Assembly: GCA_021736285.1 (NCBI GenBank)
Contig: JAIPGE010000100.1
Coordinates: 1 to 5,587, forward strand
Reading direction: 5' to 3'
DNA length: 5,587 nt
Source: Candidatus Izemoplasma sp.
GTDB lineage: Bacteria; Bacillota_I; Bacilli_A; Izemoplasmatales; Izemoplasmataceae
The notes under the pieces: generated by a model
What the model saw: the letters and a program-made list of their open reading frames with translations, nothing else
Database searches by the model: none
Told to the model about the DNA's origin: nothing
Translations under genes and position numbers: made by a program
Part shown: piece by piece, positions 1 to 5,587 of the stretch
Position numbering within the stretch: the stretch's first letter is position 1
How the letters are laid out: the number at the start of each line of letters is the position of its first letter

Positions 1-1347
1 ATGAATAACGGATTAAAAACAACAATAAAACAGTTAACACCAGCGGTGTTAACCTCATTAATAGCAACTTCTTTGGGATTGCTTAGTTTATTTACATCAA
101 AGGTGCCAATGATTCAAGATTTTGGCATGATGTTGGCGATAGGAATTGCTGTTGCGTTTGTTGTGGCCCTTTTTATCTTACTGCCATTTTTAACCTTACG
201 GACTAAACTACAAGATGATCAACCACAGAAGAAATCAATAAAACCGTCGGTGTATACAAAAACATTAAGAAAAATTGCCCGAGGTATCATCAAAGGGAAA
301 TACGTTATTTTAATCTTAGCTGTATTACTCACCGGGGCTGGGTTCTATGTTGATCAAGACGTTGGGGTTGAAACCGATTTTGAAACATTTATGCCTCAAG
401 ACAGTGAAGCGTTAACTGACATTCATGAATTACGGGATATTGTTGGGTCAACCGACCGGATTGTCATTTTATATGAAAGCACTGATGTCTCTTCATATGA
501 GACGTTAAGTGAGATTGATGCCTTAACTAAGGCTATTCAAAGTGAGTATCCGAATGATATTGAAATGATTGCGTCAGTGACATTATTACTCGATCAAGTA
601 TCGAGTAATAGTTGGGATGACACAAGCTTAGATACCTATTTAGAACAGTTACCACAGGACCAACTAAAAATGTTGTTATCGACCGAAACCAATCAAGGGA
701 TTATTAATATTGCATTAAGCGATATGGATGATGACGCGTTTGCGACCTTTTTAACTGCGTTAGAAGATACAATTGCGTCACAAGAATTAACAACAACCGT
801 TACTGTCACAGGACAAAGCGTGGTTGATCAAGCAATGCTTGAAGCGATGACAAGTGATCGGTTAACGATGACTTTAATTGGTATCGGCTTAGTCTTTGTT
901 GCGTTACTCCTAATCTATCGTAATTTGTTTAAAGCATTGATTGCGGTATTACCAATTATCTTTATTGTTGGCTGGAGTGGTGGTATTATGTATCTTTTAG
1001 GATTTGATTATACACCACTTACTTCAACACTAGGCGCATTGATTATTGGAATTGGAACCGAGTTTACGATTTTAATCTTAATGCGTTACTATGAACTGAA
1101 AAAAAATCAATCGCATCAAGAAAGTATAGTTGATGCGGTAGGGTTAATGGGGAAACCAATTATTGTTTCTGCCTTAACAACAATGGGTGGATTCAGTGCA
1201 TTAATCTTTTCGGACTTTCAAATTTTATCAAACTTTGGTATAATGACGGTAATTAATTTAGCACTGGCATTAATCAGTGCACTTGTCGTGTTACCGGCTT
1301 TAATTGCCGTTATGGGCAATCATGCCAAAGCACTAGCGAGTGACTAA
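1..1347 (+). CDS. RND/MMPL-family membrane exporter, 3' part (start lies outside window)
   Basis: This is the C-terminal part of a proton-driven RND-superfamily exporter of the MMPL / hydrophobe-amphiphile efflux-3 type, acting in the cytoplasmic membrane on an unknown lipid-like or amphiphilic substrate. Hydrophobic segments are seen at about residues 13-33, 41-64, 99-117, 288-306, 311-333, 340-361, 386-404 and 411-436 (counting from base 1). Residues 118-287 form a soluble extracytoplasmic porter loop. This matches TM5-TM6 of the first RND half followed by the whole second half (TM7-TM12), so roughly the first 250-300 residues are missing. The ATG at base 1 falls in the cytoplasmic stretch before TM5, where family members have an internal polar segment, so it is unlikely to be the true start. 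In TM10 the position usually held by an Asp-Tyr pair reads Glu354-Phe355. The gene ends in TAA 11 bases before the TetR gene, so the two are probably co-transcribed. Family assignment is firm; substrate is unknown. Confidence 0.88.
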   Translation: MNNGLKTTIKQLTPAVLTSLIATSLGLLSLFTSKVPMIQDFGMMLAIGIAVAFVVALFILLPFLTLRTKLQDDQPQKKSIKPSVYTKTLRKIARGIIKGKYVILILAVLLTGAGFYVDQDVGVETDFETFMPQDSEALTDIHELRDIVGSTDRIVILYESTDVSSYETLSEIDALTKAIQSEYPNDIEMIASVTLLLDQVSSNSWDDTSLDTYLEQLPQDQLKMLLSTETNQGIINIALSDMDDDAFATFLTALEDTIASQELTTTVTVTGQSVVDQAMLEAMTSDRLTMTLIGIGLVFVALLLIYRNLFKALIAVLPIIFIVGWSGGIMYLLGFDYTPLTSTLGALIIGIGTEFTILILMRYYELKKNQSHQESIVDAVGLMGKPIIVSALTTMGGFSALIFSDFQILSNFGIMTVINLALALISALVVLPALIAVMGNHAKALASD

Positions 1348-1358
1348 GGGGGTTTTTT

Positions 1359-1922
1359 ATGGACACTGTTGAAAAGATATTACAAGCAAGTTCAAAAGTT
1401 TTTACCAAACATGGATATTTAGGGTCATCTACCAAAGCGATTGCTGAAGCAGCAGGCGTTGCGGAAATGACATTATTCCGTAAGTTTGGATCCAAACAAA
1501 ACCTGTTTGAAGAAATGATTAAATACACACTCGGTCATGAACTATCGGATGGGACTGTCATGGATTATGATATGACATTAGATGCCTTTTTACATAAGGT
1601 GTTACATCACCGACTCACGATTGTCTCAACCCATATTGATCTTGTGCGGATGATTATTCAAGAATCACTTCAAGGACGTTTATCGAAAAAGATGAATTAT
1701 ATTCAAGTCATGAAAGCAAAACTAGAAGCGCTTTTTGAACAGTATTGTGCGACAAATGATATGACTTATGATCCAATGTATCCAGAAACGATTTTAAGTA
1801 CGATTCTAAAATATGCGATTTTAAACCATCATTTAGGATTTCATCGGTTAAATCAAACCAAACAAACTGCGTTCGTATCGCAACAATTAAAGTTGGTTAA
1901 TCCAGAAGGTGTTTGTCAATGA
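1359..1922 (+). CDS. TetR/AcrR-family transcriptional regulator
   Basis: A 187-residue cytoplasmic DNA-binding protein of normal TetR length. The N-terminal three-helix DNA-binding domain covers about residues 1-50: helix 1 leads to the F15-x-x-x-G19-Y20 turn, the helix-turn-helix spans about residues 25-44, and the typical TLFRKFGSK stretch (38-46) ends it. The remaining helical part is the variable ligand-binding and dimerisation domain, so the effector cannot be read. The start is supported by AAGGGGG at 1346-1352, six bases before ATG. TetR proteins next to RND exporters usually repress the exporter operon and are relieved by an exported compound. Here the regulator sits inside the operon, downstream of the exporter, which would give autoregulation if the operator lies upstream of the window. 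No operator for it is visible here. It ends in TGA and overlaps the next gene by ATGA, implying translational coupling. Confidence 0.92.
   Translation: MDTVEKILQASSKVFTKHGYLGSSTKAIAEAAGVAEMTLFRKFGSKQNLFEEMIKYTLGHELSDGTVMDYDMTLDAFLHKVLHHRLTIVSTHIDLVRMIIQESLQGRLSKKMNYIQVMKAKLEALFEQYCATNDMTYDPMYPETILSTILKYAILNHHLGFHRLNQTKQTAFVSQQLKLVNPEGVCQ
1904..1911 (+). promoter_or_regulatory. Ribosome binding site that fixes the start of the next gene
   Basis: AGAAGGTG sits seven bases before the ATG at 1919, inside the end of the TetR gene. An alternative in-frame TTG at 1913 would lie only one base after this site, too close for initiation. The site therefore decides for the ATG at 1919, which overlaps the TetR stop codon. 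Confidence 0.75.
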
Positions 1923-2527
1923 TTTCCTTAATTGTTGCGATACTTCTGGTCTTACTTGCGATATACTTTAACGAGGGTATTCGGAAATACAGTCAATTGT
2001 TATATATTGGGATGACGTTGCTTAGTATCCTTGCCTTTTGGCAAATTGAAGCAACTTTGTTTACACCAATTAGGCTCGGTGGTCTTGGGTTTGGTATCTT
2101 TTATGTTGTGATGTTAACAGGTGCTTTAAAGCATAAGTCAAAACTACGCATAACGTTAATGAAGGTTCGAATGGAATATTCTATTTTAGGGTTTATTGCG
2201 ATTACACCGCATGCGTTATACCAGTTACTAAAATATATTAATGGTGATATCGCGATTCCTATCTTAGGTATCATTGCTTATGCGATTATGATTCCGTTGT
2301 TCATCACATCATTCAGAGTAATCCGTAAAAAAATGACATATCAAAATTGGAAAACATTACAACGCTTTGCATATATCGTTTATATTGGGTTATCGATTCA
2401 TTTGATATTGAATTCAGCATTGCCCAACTTTGCCGTATATATCATTGAATTTGCAGGGTATTTCATATTAAAAGTGATGTATGAAGTGAAACGCTATCAA
2501 CGTACAAAAAGCAAACAATTTGCATAA
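1919..2527 (+). CDS. Membrane protein resembling the ferric-reductase/MsrQ (YedZ) haem-binding domain
   Basis: A 202-residue integral membrane protein with about seven hydrophobic segments: 2-17, 24-45, 53-70, 88-106, 112-131, 150-165 and 171-188. The pattern Arg84..Gly91..His98, a Thr-Ser exit from the next helix (130-131), Trp144-Lys-Thr-Leu-Gln148-Arg-Phe-x-Tyr152 and His161 follows the ferric-reductase-like transmembrane domain of MsrQ/YedZ, which holds b-type haem and passes electrons across the membrane. As I recall E. coli MsrQ, its haem-ligand histidines are 91, 151 and 164. The 13-residue gap between the last two equals the gap between Gln148 and His161 here, so one ligand histidine appears replaced by glutamine. 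No MsrP-like partner or flavin domain is encoded in the window. ATGA overlap with the TetR gene places it in the exporter operon, of which it is the last gene. Alternative: an unrelated seven-helix protein of unknown function. The redox role is an inference. Confidence 0.62.
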   Translation: MISLIVAILLVLLAIYFNEGIRKYSQLLYIGMTLLSILAFWQIEATLFTPIRLGGLGFGIFYVVMLTGALKHKSKLRITLMKVRMEYSILGFIAITPHALYQLLKYINGDIAIPILGIIAYAIMIPLFITSFRVIRKKMTYQNWKTLQRFAYIVYIGLSIHLILNSALPNFAVYIIEFAGYFILKVMYEVKRYQRTKSKQFA

Positions 2528-2530
2528 ATA

Positions 2531-2553
2531 AACGCCTCACTGAGGCGTTTTTT
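2531..2553 (+). terminator. Intrinsic terminator of the exporter-TetR-membrane protein operon
   Basis: An eight-base-pair stem (2531-2538 with 2542-2549, AACGCCTC/GAGGCGTT) has a three-base loop and runs into six Ts at 2548-2553. It begins three bases after the TAA of the membrane-protein gene, so it ends that operon. Confidence 0.93.
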
Positions 2554-2638
2554 AATGTCTTATAGAAATATATGAAGACCGTAATGAAATTTTTATATTG
2601 CTAGAAAACGTGTTGATTATGATAAAGTTTAATCTTAG

Positions 2639-2691
2639 ATGTTGTTGTTTATCAAAAAGTAACGTTTAAAAAGATGTACCACAAACAACAT
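2639..2691. repeat. Widely spaced inverted repeat in the intergenic region
   Basis: ATGTTGTT at 2639-2646 is the exact reverse complement of AACAACAT at 2684-2691, and the match extends two more bases if A2683 is bulged. The 37-base interval makes a simple operator unlikely. It lies upstream of the predicted promoter at 2719. It could be chance in AT-rich DNA or part of a larger fold. Confidence 0.3.
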
Positions 2692-2718
2692 AGACTGTTA
2701 TGCACTTTCCAAGAACAA

Positions 2719-2747
2719 TTGCTAGTTAAAAACATATGTGATAAAAT
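2719..2747 (+). promoter_or_regulatory. Predicted sigma-A-type promoter of the GHKL ATPase gene
   Basis: TTGCTA at 2719-2724 and TAAAAT at 2742-2747 are separated by exactly 17 bases, and a TG at 2739-2740 sits just before the -10 region. The predicted start falls near 2754, giving a leader of about 90 bases to the ATG at 2845. It is the best sigma-A match I see in the 291-base intergenic stretch. A weaker pair, TTGATT-N16-TTAGAT (2613-2640), lies upstream. Confidence 0.65.
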
Positions 2748-2749
2748 AG

Positions 2750-2765
2750 CTGTATCGTGATACAG
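2750..2765. promoter_or_regulatory. Palindrome at the predicted transcription start: candidate operator
   Basis: CTGTATC and GATACAG are perfect seven-base inverted arms around a central GT. The element starts two bases after the -10 hexamer and covers the predicted start site. A dimeric repressor bound here would block initiation. Alternatively the arms could fold in RNA at the 5' end of the leader, although a two-base loop is too tight unless the inner pairs open. No T-run follows directly, so it is not a terminator. Confidence 0.55.
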
Positions 2766-2835
2766 TAACAAGTAGCTTAAATGATTTTTTTAATCCATTG
2801 TATATAACTGGTTTGGATAATAAAAATAGAAAAAT

Positions 2836-2841
2836 GGTGAT
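2836..2841 (+). promoter_or_regulatory. Unusual ribosome binding site of the GHKL ATPase gene
   Basis: There is no AGGAGG core. GGTGAT, which matches the 3' end of the full AAGGAGGTGAT consensus, lies three bases before the ATG. This supports the ATG at 2845 but implies weaker or tuned translation than for the ABC gene downstream, which has a full AAGGAGG. Confidence 0.55.
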
Positions 2842-2844
2842 TAT

Positions 2845-4992
2845 ATGGCACGAACACCTGTCACAGATGCGTCACGTAAAGTAAAACGCGATATTGGTAA
2901 AGTTTTTGGTGATAATTTCTTAAAAATTATTACTGAAGTTATTTTGAATGCCGATGATAGTTATAATCGTTTAGAACAAGACACGAGACGAACGCAAGCA
3001 AGACGTATTTTAATGCGTCTTCATCGCAAACGTCGTGTTATGGAAATCATTGATCAAGCGGAAGGTATGAGCGATTTAAAATTACAAAGCATCTTTAGCC
3101 AATATGGTGGTGACTATAGTGGTGGTGAATCGAATAAAGCTGTTCGTGGATTATTTGGTCAGGGGGCAAGTGATGTTATGTTTTTATCTGCGTTTCATAA
3201 ATTTCCAGCTTATATGGTAAGCATTTGTAATAACCAAGCAGCGCGGATTGATTTTTATTTTGATGATAAAAAAGAAATTAGTGTCAACGCGTTAACGGAT
3301 GATATAGATCATCTCAGACAAAAATATAGTATTAAAGAAAGTGGCACTTATGTATCGTTTGGTCTCCCTAAGCATGTTAAAATTCCGAAACGAAAAGTAA
3401 TAAAAGCAGAGATTGAAGCATTTTATATGTTGCGGTATATTTTAAGTAATCCGTATCGTGATGTTATATTATATGATGATGAAATTAAGCACACACTAGA
3501 TTCTAGTCGGTATCTGATGAATAGTCAAAATGTCTTATTAAAAAACAAACGGATACAGCTTAAATTTGATGACCAAAAATTACAAGCCGTCTTAAACATC
3601 TATGAGAAAAAGCCTGAGATGCCACAAAAGATAATCATTAGAGATGAAAATTATGTTGTCTTTGATGAAACACTCTTTAATTTAGAACATACCCACGGGG
3701 CAAGTTATATTGCTGGTGAACTTGTGATCCATGGTATCTCTGATCTTTTACGAGATAAGTTGAATGCCAAAGAACCTGAAGAAATCTTACGCGATTCACG
3801 GGATGGCTTTGATCGACGACACCGTTATACAAAGTATATGAATAAACGTGTTGGTCATATTTTAAATACTGTTATTGAAGCGTTTAATATTGAACGTGAA
3901 AGTGTGACATATACGCTTAATAACAATAAAAAACTGATCGATGCCTTAAAGAAAATAAACAGTTATTTTAATGAATTAAAACTGTCTCGAATCGGTGGAC
4001 TAGATACCGGCACAAGTGCGCCATCTGAAGGACTCCGTTTTGCCCGTAATGAGATTAACATTACTCGCCGTAAGACTTATGCTTTACAGTTATTCATCAA
4101 TACCGATGATATTGATCAAGACACACCAATTGAATTAACTATCAAATCGAATAATGATAAAATTGCCGTTGAAACACTTACGGTGATGTATACAGAAGAT
4201 GATATTAAACATGAAAATCTCGTGATTAAATACGTAATTATTAAAGGGTTGAAAATAACTGAGGAACCAGCTTTATTAACAGCCACGTATCAAGCGTTAT
4301 CAACCAGTGTATTGATAAATGTTGTTACTGAAAAGATTATTTATCCGAACAATGGACTTGAGTTTATCCCCAAACGCAAATACATTGCCCCAAGTAAAAC
4401 CGTTACGTTAAACTTATGGTTTGATACAGCTTTTGTTCCATTACAGTCAGAAATTAAGATTACCCGTGAATATGAAAGCCAACTATTTAATGAACCAGAA
4501 ATCTTAATCGTTGAAGAAACATCACTAGTCACAGATACGATTGGTGTTATGAGAGTAACTGTGACAACCCATGACTATCTCGAGAAGATCGTCATAGAAG
4601 CTTCGACAAATAATTTAAACTCAGAAGCTATTATCTATGTCCAAGAAGCAAAAGATCAAGAAGAAGGGGCAGATGGGTTATTAAGTCAGTTAGAGTTGGT
4701 TTTTGATCCGGGAAACTGGCAAGCGAACATGATAGAAGAACGGGGGACCTTACAAATCAATGGCAGTCATATTATTAACAAAACGATTATGGGTAAACTC
4801 GGGAAAAAGCATCAAGAACAACCAGAATTTGATGGCAAACAACTCCAGTATCTTTATGAATTAATTGCTTTTGAAAGTGCCAAACTGTATGTCAAAGATA
4901 AGTATAAAAACGATACCGATAAAGAATTCAATGAATTATCAAATGAGATTCAAGAACATAAAACCTATGTGTATCAAGGCTTAATCGAATAA
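2845..4992 (+). CDS. GHKL-fold (Hsp90/MutL/MORC-like) ATPase with tandem beta-rich modules, function unknown
   Basis: A 715-residue soluble protein, with no signal peptide or membrane helix. The N-terminal 200 residues are a GHKL ATP-binding domain. The N box is Glu31-x3-Asn35-Ala-Asp-Asp38, with Glu31 the likely catalytic base and Asn35 the magnesium ligand. The G1 box is Asp70-x-Ala72-x-Gly74-Met75, with Ala where Gly is usual. The G2 lid is GLFGQG (102-107), and a G3-like Gly167-Thr168 follows. Residues about 200-350 look like a transducer domain, with a basic RDGFDRRHR stretch (319-327) that may contact nucleotide. Residues 396-495 and 504-600 are two similar beta-rich, Ig-like modules. 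Residues 610-715 form a mixed C-terminal domain with Trp625, Asn639 and His642 and a charged helical tail. The gene stands alone between its own promoter and terminator. Related folds act in DNA mismatch repair, chaperoning, or MORC-type DNA handling in defence. I do not recognise the full architecture and assign no specific role. Confidence 0.85.
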   Translation: MARTPVTDASRKVKRDIGKVFGDNFLKIITEVILNADDSYNRLEQDTRRTQARRILMRLHRKRRVMEIIDQAEGMSDLKLQSIFSQYGGDYSGGESNKAVRGLFGQGASDVMFLSAFHKFPAYMVSICNNQAARIDFYFDDKKEISVNALTDDIDHLRQKYSIKESGTYVSFGLPKHVKIPKRKVIKAEIEAFYMLRYILSNPYRDVILYDDEIKHTLDSSRYLMNSQNVLLKNKRIQLKFDDQKLQAVLNIYEKKPEMPQKIIIRDENYVVFDETLFNLEHTHGASYIAGELVIHGISDLLRDKLNAKEPEEILRDSRDGFDRRHRYTKYMNKRVGHILNTVIEAFNIERESVTYTLNNNKKLIDALKKINSYFNELKLSRIGGLDTGTSAPSEGLRFARNEINITRRKTYALQLFINTDDIDQDTPIELTIKSNNDKIAVETLTVMYTEDDIKHENLVIKYVIIKGLKITEEPALLTATYQALSTSVLINVVTEKIIYPNNGLEFIPKRKYIAPSKTVTLNLWFDTAFVPLQSEIKITREYESQLFNEPEILIVEETSLVTDTIGVMRVTVTTHDYLEKIVIEASTNNLNSEAIIYVQEAKDQEEGADGLLSQLELVFDPGNWQANMIEERGTLQINGSHIINKTIMGKLGKKHQEQPEFDGKQLQYLYELIAFESAKLYVKDKYKNDTDKEFNELSNEIQEHKTYVYQGLIE
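4030..4644 (+). repeat. Internal protein duplication: two tandem Ig-like modules in the ATPase
   Basis: Residues 396 onward and 504 onward align without gaps at a 108-residue offset. Matching pairs are Gly396/504, Leu397/505, Phe399/507, Lys410/518, Thr411/519, Leu414/522, Leu416/524, Phe417/Trp525, Thr420/528 and Ile429/537. Both copies show alternating hydrophobic strands typical of a beta sandwich. Similarity is at protein level only, so the duplication is old. The Ig-like label is an inference from the strand pattern. Confidence 0.6.
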
Positions 4993-4993
4993 C

Positions 4994-5025
4994 AAGAATG
5001 TGGTGTCTACGCCACATTCTTTTTT
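4994..5025 (+). terminator. Intrinsic terminator of the GHKL ATPase gene
   Basis: A ten-base perfect stem (AAGAATGTGG 4994-5003 with 5012-5021) can extend by a G-U and a G-C pair to a TCTA loop at 5006-5009. A T-run at 5020-5025 follows. It starts one base after the TAA, so the ATPase gene is transcribed as a single-gene unit. Confidence 0.93.
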
Positions 5026-5029
5026 CTTT

Positions 5030-5049
5030 AGTTCATATTGAGTTCATAT
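5030..5049 (+). promoter_or_regulatory. Direct repeat with 11-base period: likely OmpR/PhoB-type response-regulator site
   Basis: AGTTCATAT occurs at 5030-5038 and again at 5041-5049, so the core reads TTCATA-N5-TTCATA. Two direct half-sites one helical turn apart are the normal binding arrangement of OmpR/PhoB-family response regulators, for example WalR or PhoP boxes. The repeat is immediately upstream of the ABC transporter gene, whose family is often controlled by an adjacent two-component system. The regulator itself is not in the window. Confidence 0.6.
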
Positions 5050-5080
5050 AAGAAGGATATGCTAAAGATAGTTATATTAT
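5039..5080 (+). promoter_or_regulatory. Promoter region of the ABC transporter gene (exact -10 uncertain)
   Basis: Two readings are possible. One is TTGAGT at 5039-5044 with an extended TGC-TAAAGA at 5060-5068 (18-base spacer), which gives a normal leader and puts the -35 inside the direct repeat. The other is TATATT at 5073-5078 with no recognisable -35, which would depend on an activator bound to the repeat but would start transcription at the ribosome binding site. The first is favoured by leader length. Confidence 0.4.
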
Positions 5081-5095
5081 ATAAGGAGGCATAAC

Positions 5096-5587
5096 ATGCT
5101 AGAATTAAAAGATATTAAAAAGAATTATTATGTTGGAAACCAAGTTGTTCCAGCGTTAAAAGGTATTGACTTAAAGTTTCGTCAAAATGAATTTGTATCG
5201 ATTTTAGGACCAAGTGGGTGTGGAAAAACAACCTTGTTAAATATTATCGGTGGATTAGATAGATACAGTAGTGGCGATGTCTTGATTGACAATAAATCAA
5301 CAAAAGAGTATAAAGATCAGGACTGGGACGCTTACCGCAATAGTATTATTGGCTTTGTCTTTCAAAACTATAATCTTATTTCGCATTTGTCTATCTTAGA
5401 CAATGTTGAAATGGCCTTAAGTTTATCTGGCGTAAGCGCAAAAGAACGGAAAGCACGCGCTACAAAAGTATTAAGTGAAGTCGGTCTTAAAGATCATATT
5501 ACCAAACGGCCCAATCAACTATCAGGTGGCCAACAACAACGCGTTGCGATAGCCCGTGCACTTGTCAATGATCCAAAAATCTTACTA
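5096..5587 (+). CDS. ABC transporter ATP-binding protein, MacB/LolD/Bce type (3' end outside window)
   Basis: The first 164 residues of an ABC ATPase that would energise export or extraction of a substrate at the cytoplasmic membrane. Walker A is GPSGCGKT (38-45), the Q-loop is Gln90 in VFQNYNLI, and the signature is LSGGQ (142-146) followed by QQRVAIARAL. The sequence ends just before Walker B because the window stops. The Lys-Gly-Ile-Asp start of the core and the Ser-Ile-Leu-Asp-Asn-Val helix after the Q-loop fit the MacB/LolD/FtsE-like group that pairs with FtsX-type permeases. The Asp-Trp-Asp-x-Tyr-Arg-Asn stretch (76-82) recalls Firmicutes proteins in which the ATPase is fused to the permease, so the full gene may be long. 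The start is firm: AAGGAGG at 5083-5089, six bases before ATG. The upstream direct repeat suggests two-component control. Substrate unknown; antimicrobial peptide or envelope-stress roles are plausible by family only. Confidence 0.93.
   Translation, partial: MLELKDIKKNYYVGNQVVPALKGIDLKFRQNEFVSILGPSGCGKTTLLNIIGGLDRYSSGDVLIDNKSTKEYKDQDWDAYRNSIIGFVFQNYNLISHLSILDNVEMALSLSGVSAKERKARATKVLSEVGLKDHITKRPNQLSGGQQQRVAIARALVNDPKILL

Noticed and set aside
1..3. ATG at base 1 as the true start of the exporter
   Set aside because: The encoded protein begins in the cytoplasmic stretch before TM5 of an RND pump. The missing first four helices and first porter loop imply that the gene starts upstream.
1310..1528. 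72-codon open frame on the minus strand
   Set aside because: It lies across the exporter end and the TetR DNA-binding region, which is well supported on the plus strand. It shows no recognisable domain.
1913..1918. TTG start two codons upstream of the membrane-protein ATG
   Set aside because: The ribosome binding site ends one base before the TTG, which is too close. The ATG at 1919 has proper spacing and the common ATGA overlap.
2570..2576. ATATGAA, the reverse complement of the TTCATAT half-site
   Set aside because: Only a single half-site with no partner at 11-base spacing. Seven AT-rich bases are expected by chance.
2613..2640. TTGATT-N16-TTAGAT as a second promoter
   Set aside because: The -10 is weak and the spacing short. 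The pair at 2719-2747 is clearly better and nearer the gene.
2619..2669. 16-codon ORF with three consecutive Cys codons in the intergenic region
   Set aside because: No ribosome binding site and no other support. Such short frames arise by chance in AT-rich DNA.
2750..2791. Palindrome plus downstream T-run as a terminator or attenuator
   Set aside because: The seven Ts at 2785-2791 are about 20 bases beyond the palindrome, and the loop would be only two bases, so it does not form an intrinsic terminator.
4341..4532. 63-codon open frame on the minus strand
   Set aside because: It is fully inside the second beta module of the GHKL ATPase and has no recognisable features.

Overview
The window looks like a low-GC Gram-positive or related wall-less lineage (Bacillota, or a standard-code Mycoplasmatota group such as Acholeplasma or Izemoplasma relatives). 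It is visibly AT-rich, favours A/T-ending codons such as TTA for leucine, and has strong AGGAGG-type ribosome binding sites and compact U-tailed hairpin terminators. TGA serves as a stop (end of the TetR gene) and tryptophan is read from TGG, so the Mycoplasma/Spiroplasma code is excluded. The lineage is an inference from these traits; no marker gene is present.

Left region (1-2553): the 3' end of a tightly packed operon. It begins with the C-terminal two thirds of an RND/MMPL-type membrane exporter whose start lies outside the window. Eleven bases later comes a TetR-family repressor. This overlaps by an ATGA junction a seven-helix membrane protein that resembles the haem-binding ferric-reductase/MsrQ-type transmembrane domain. 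A perfect-stem terminator closes the unit. The natural reading is a TetR-controlled envelope or efflux operon with an accessory membrane redox-like protein.

Middle region (2554-5025): a 291-base intergenic stretch with a good sigma-A-type promoter and, right at the expected transcription start, a near-perfect 16-base palindrome. It is followed by a single gene for a 715-residue GHKL-fold ATPase and then its own strong terminator. The ATPase has N-terminal N, G1, G2 and G3 motifs, a transducer-like middle, two tandem beta-rich modules that align without gaps at a 108-residue offset, and a mixed C-terminal domain. I do not recognise the full architecture. It is an isolated, separately regulated gene and the best candidate in the window for an undescribed function, possibly of the MORC/MutL/Hsp90-like kind.

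Right region (5026-5587): a promoter region with a 9-base direct repeat at an 11-base period (TTCATA-N5-TTCATA), the arrangement bound by OmpR/PhoB-type response regulators. It precedes the first 164 codons of a MacB/LolD/Bce-type ABC transporter ATPase cut off by the window edge just before Walker B. This suggests a two-component-controlled ABC exporter, for example for antimicrobial peptide resistance or envelope stress.
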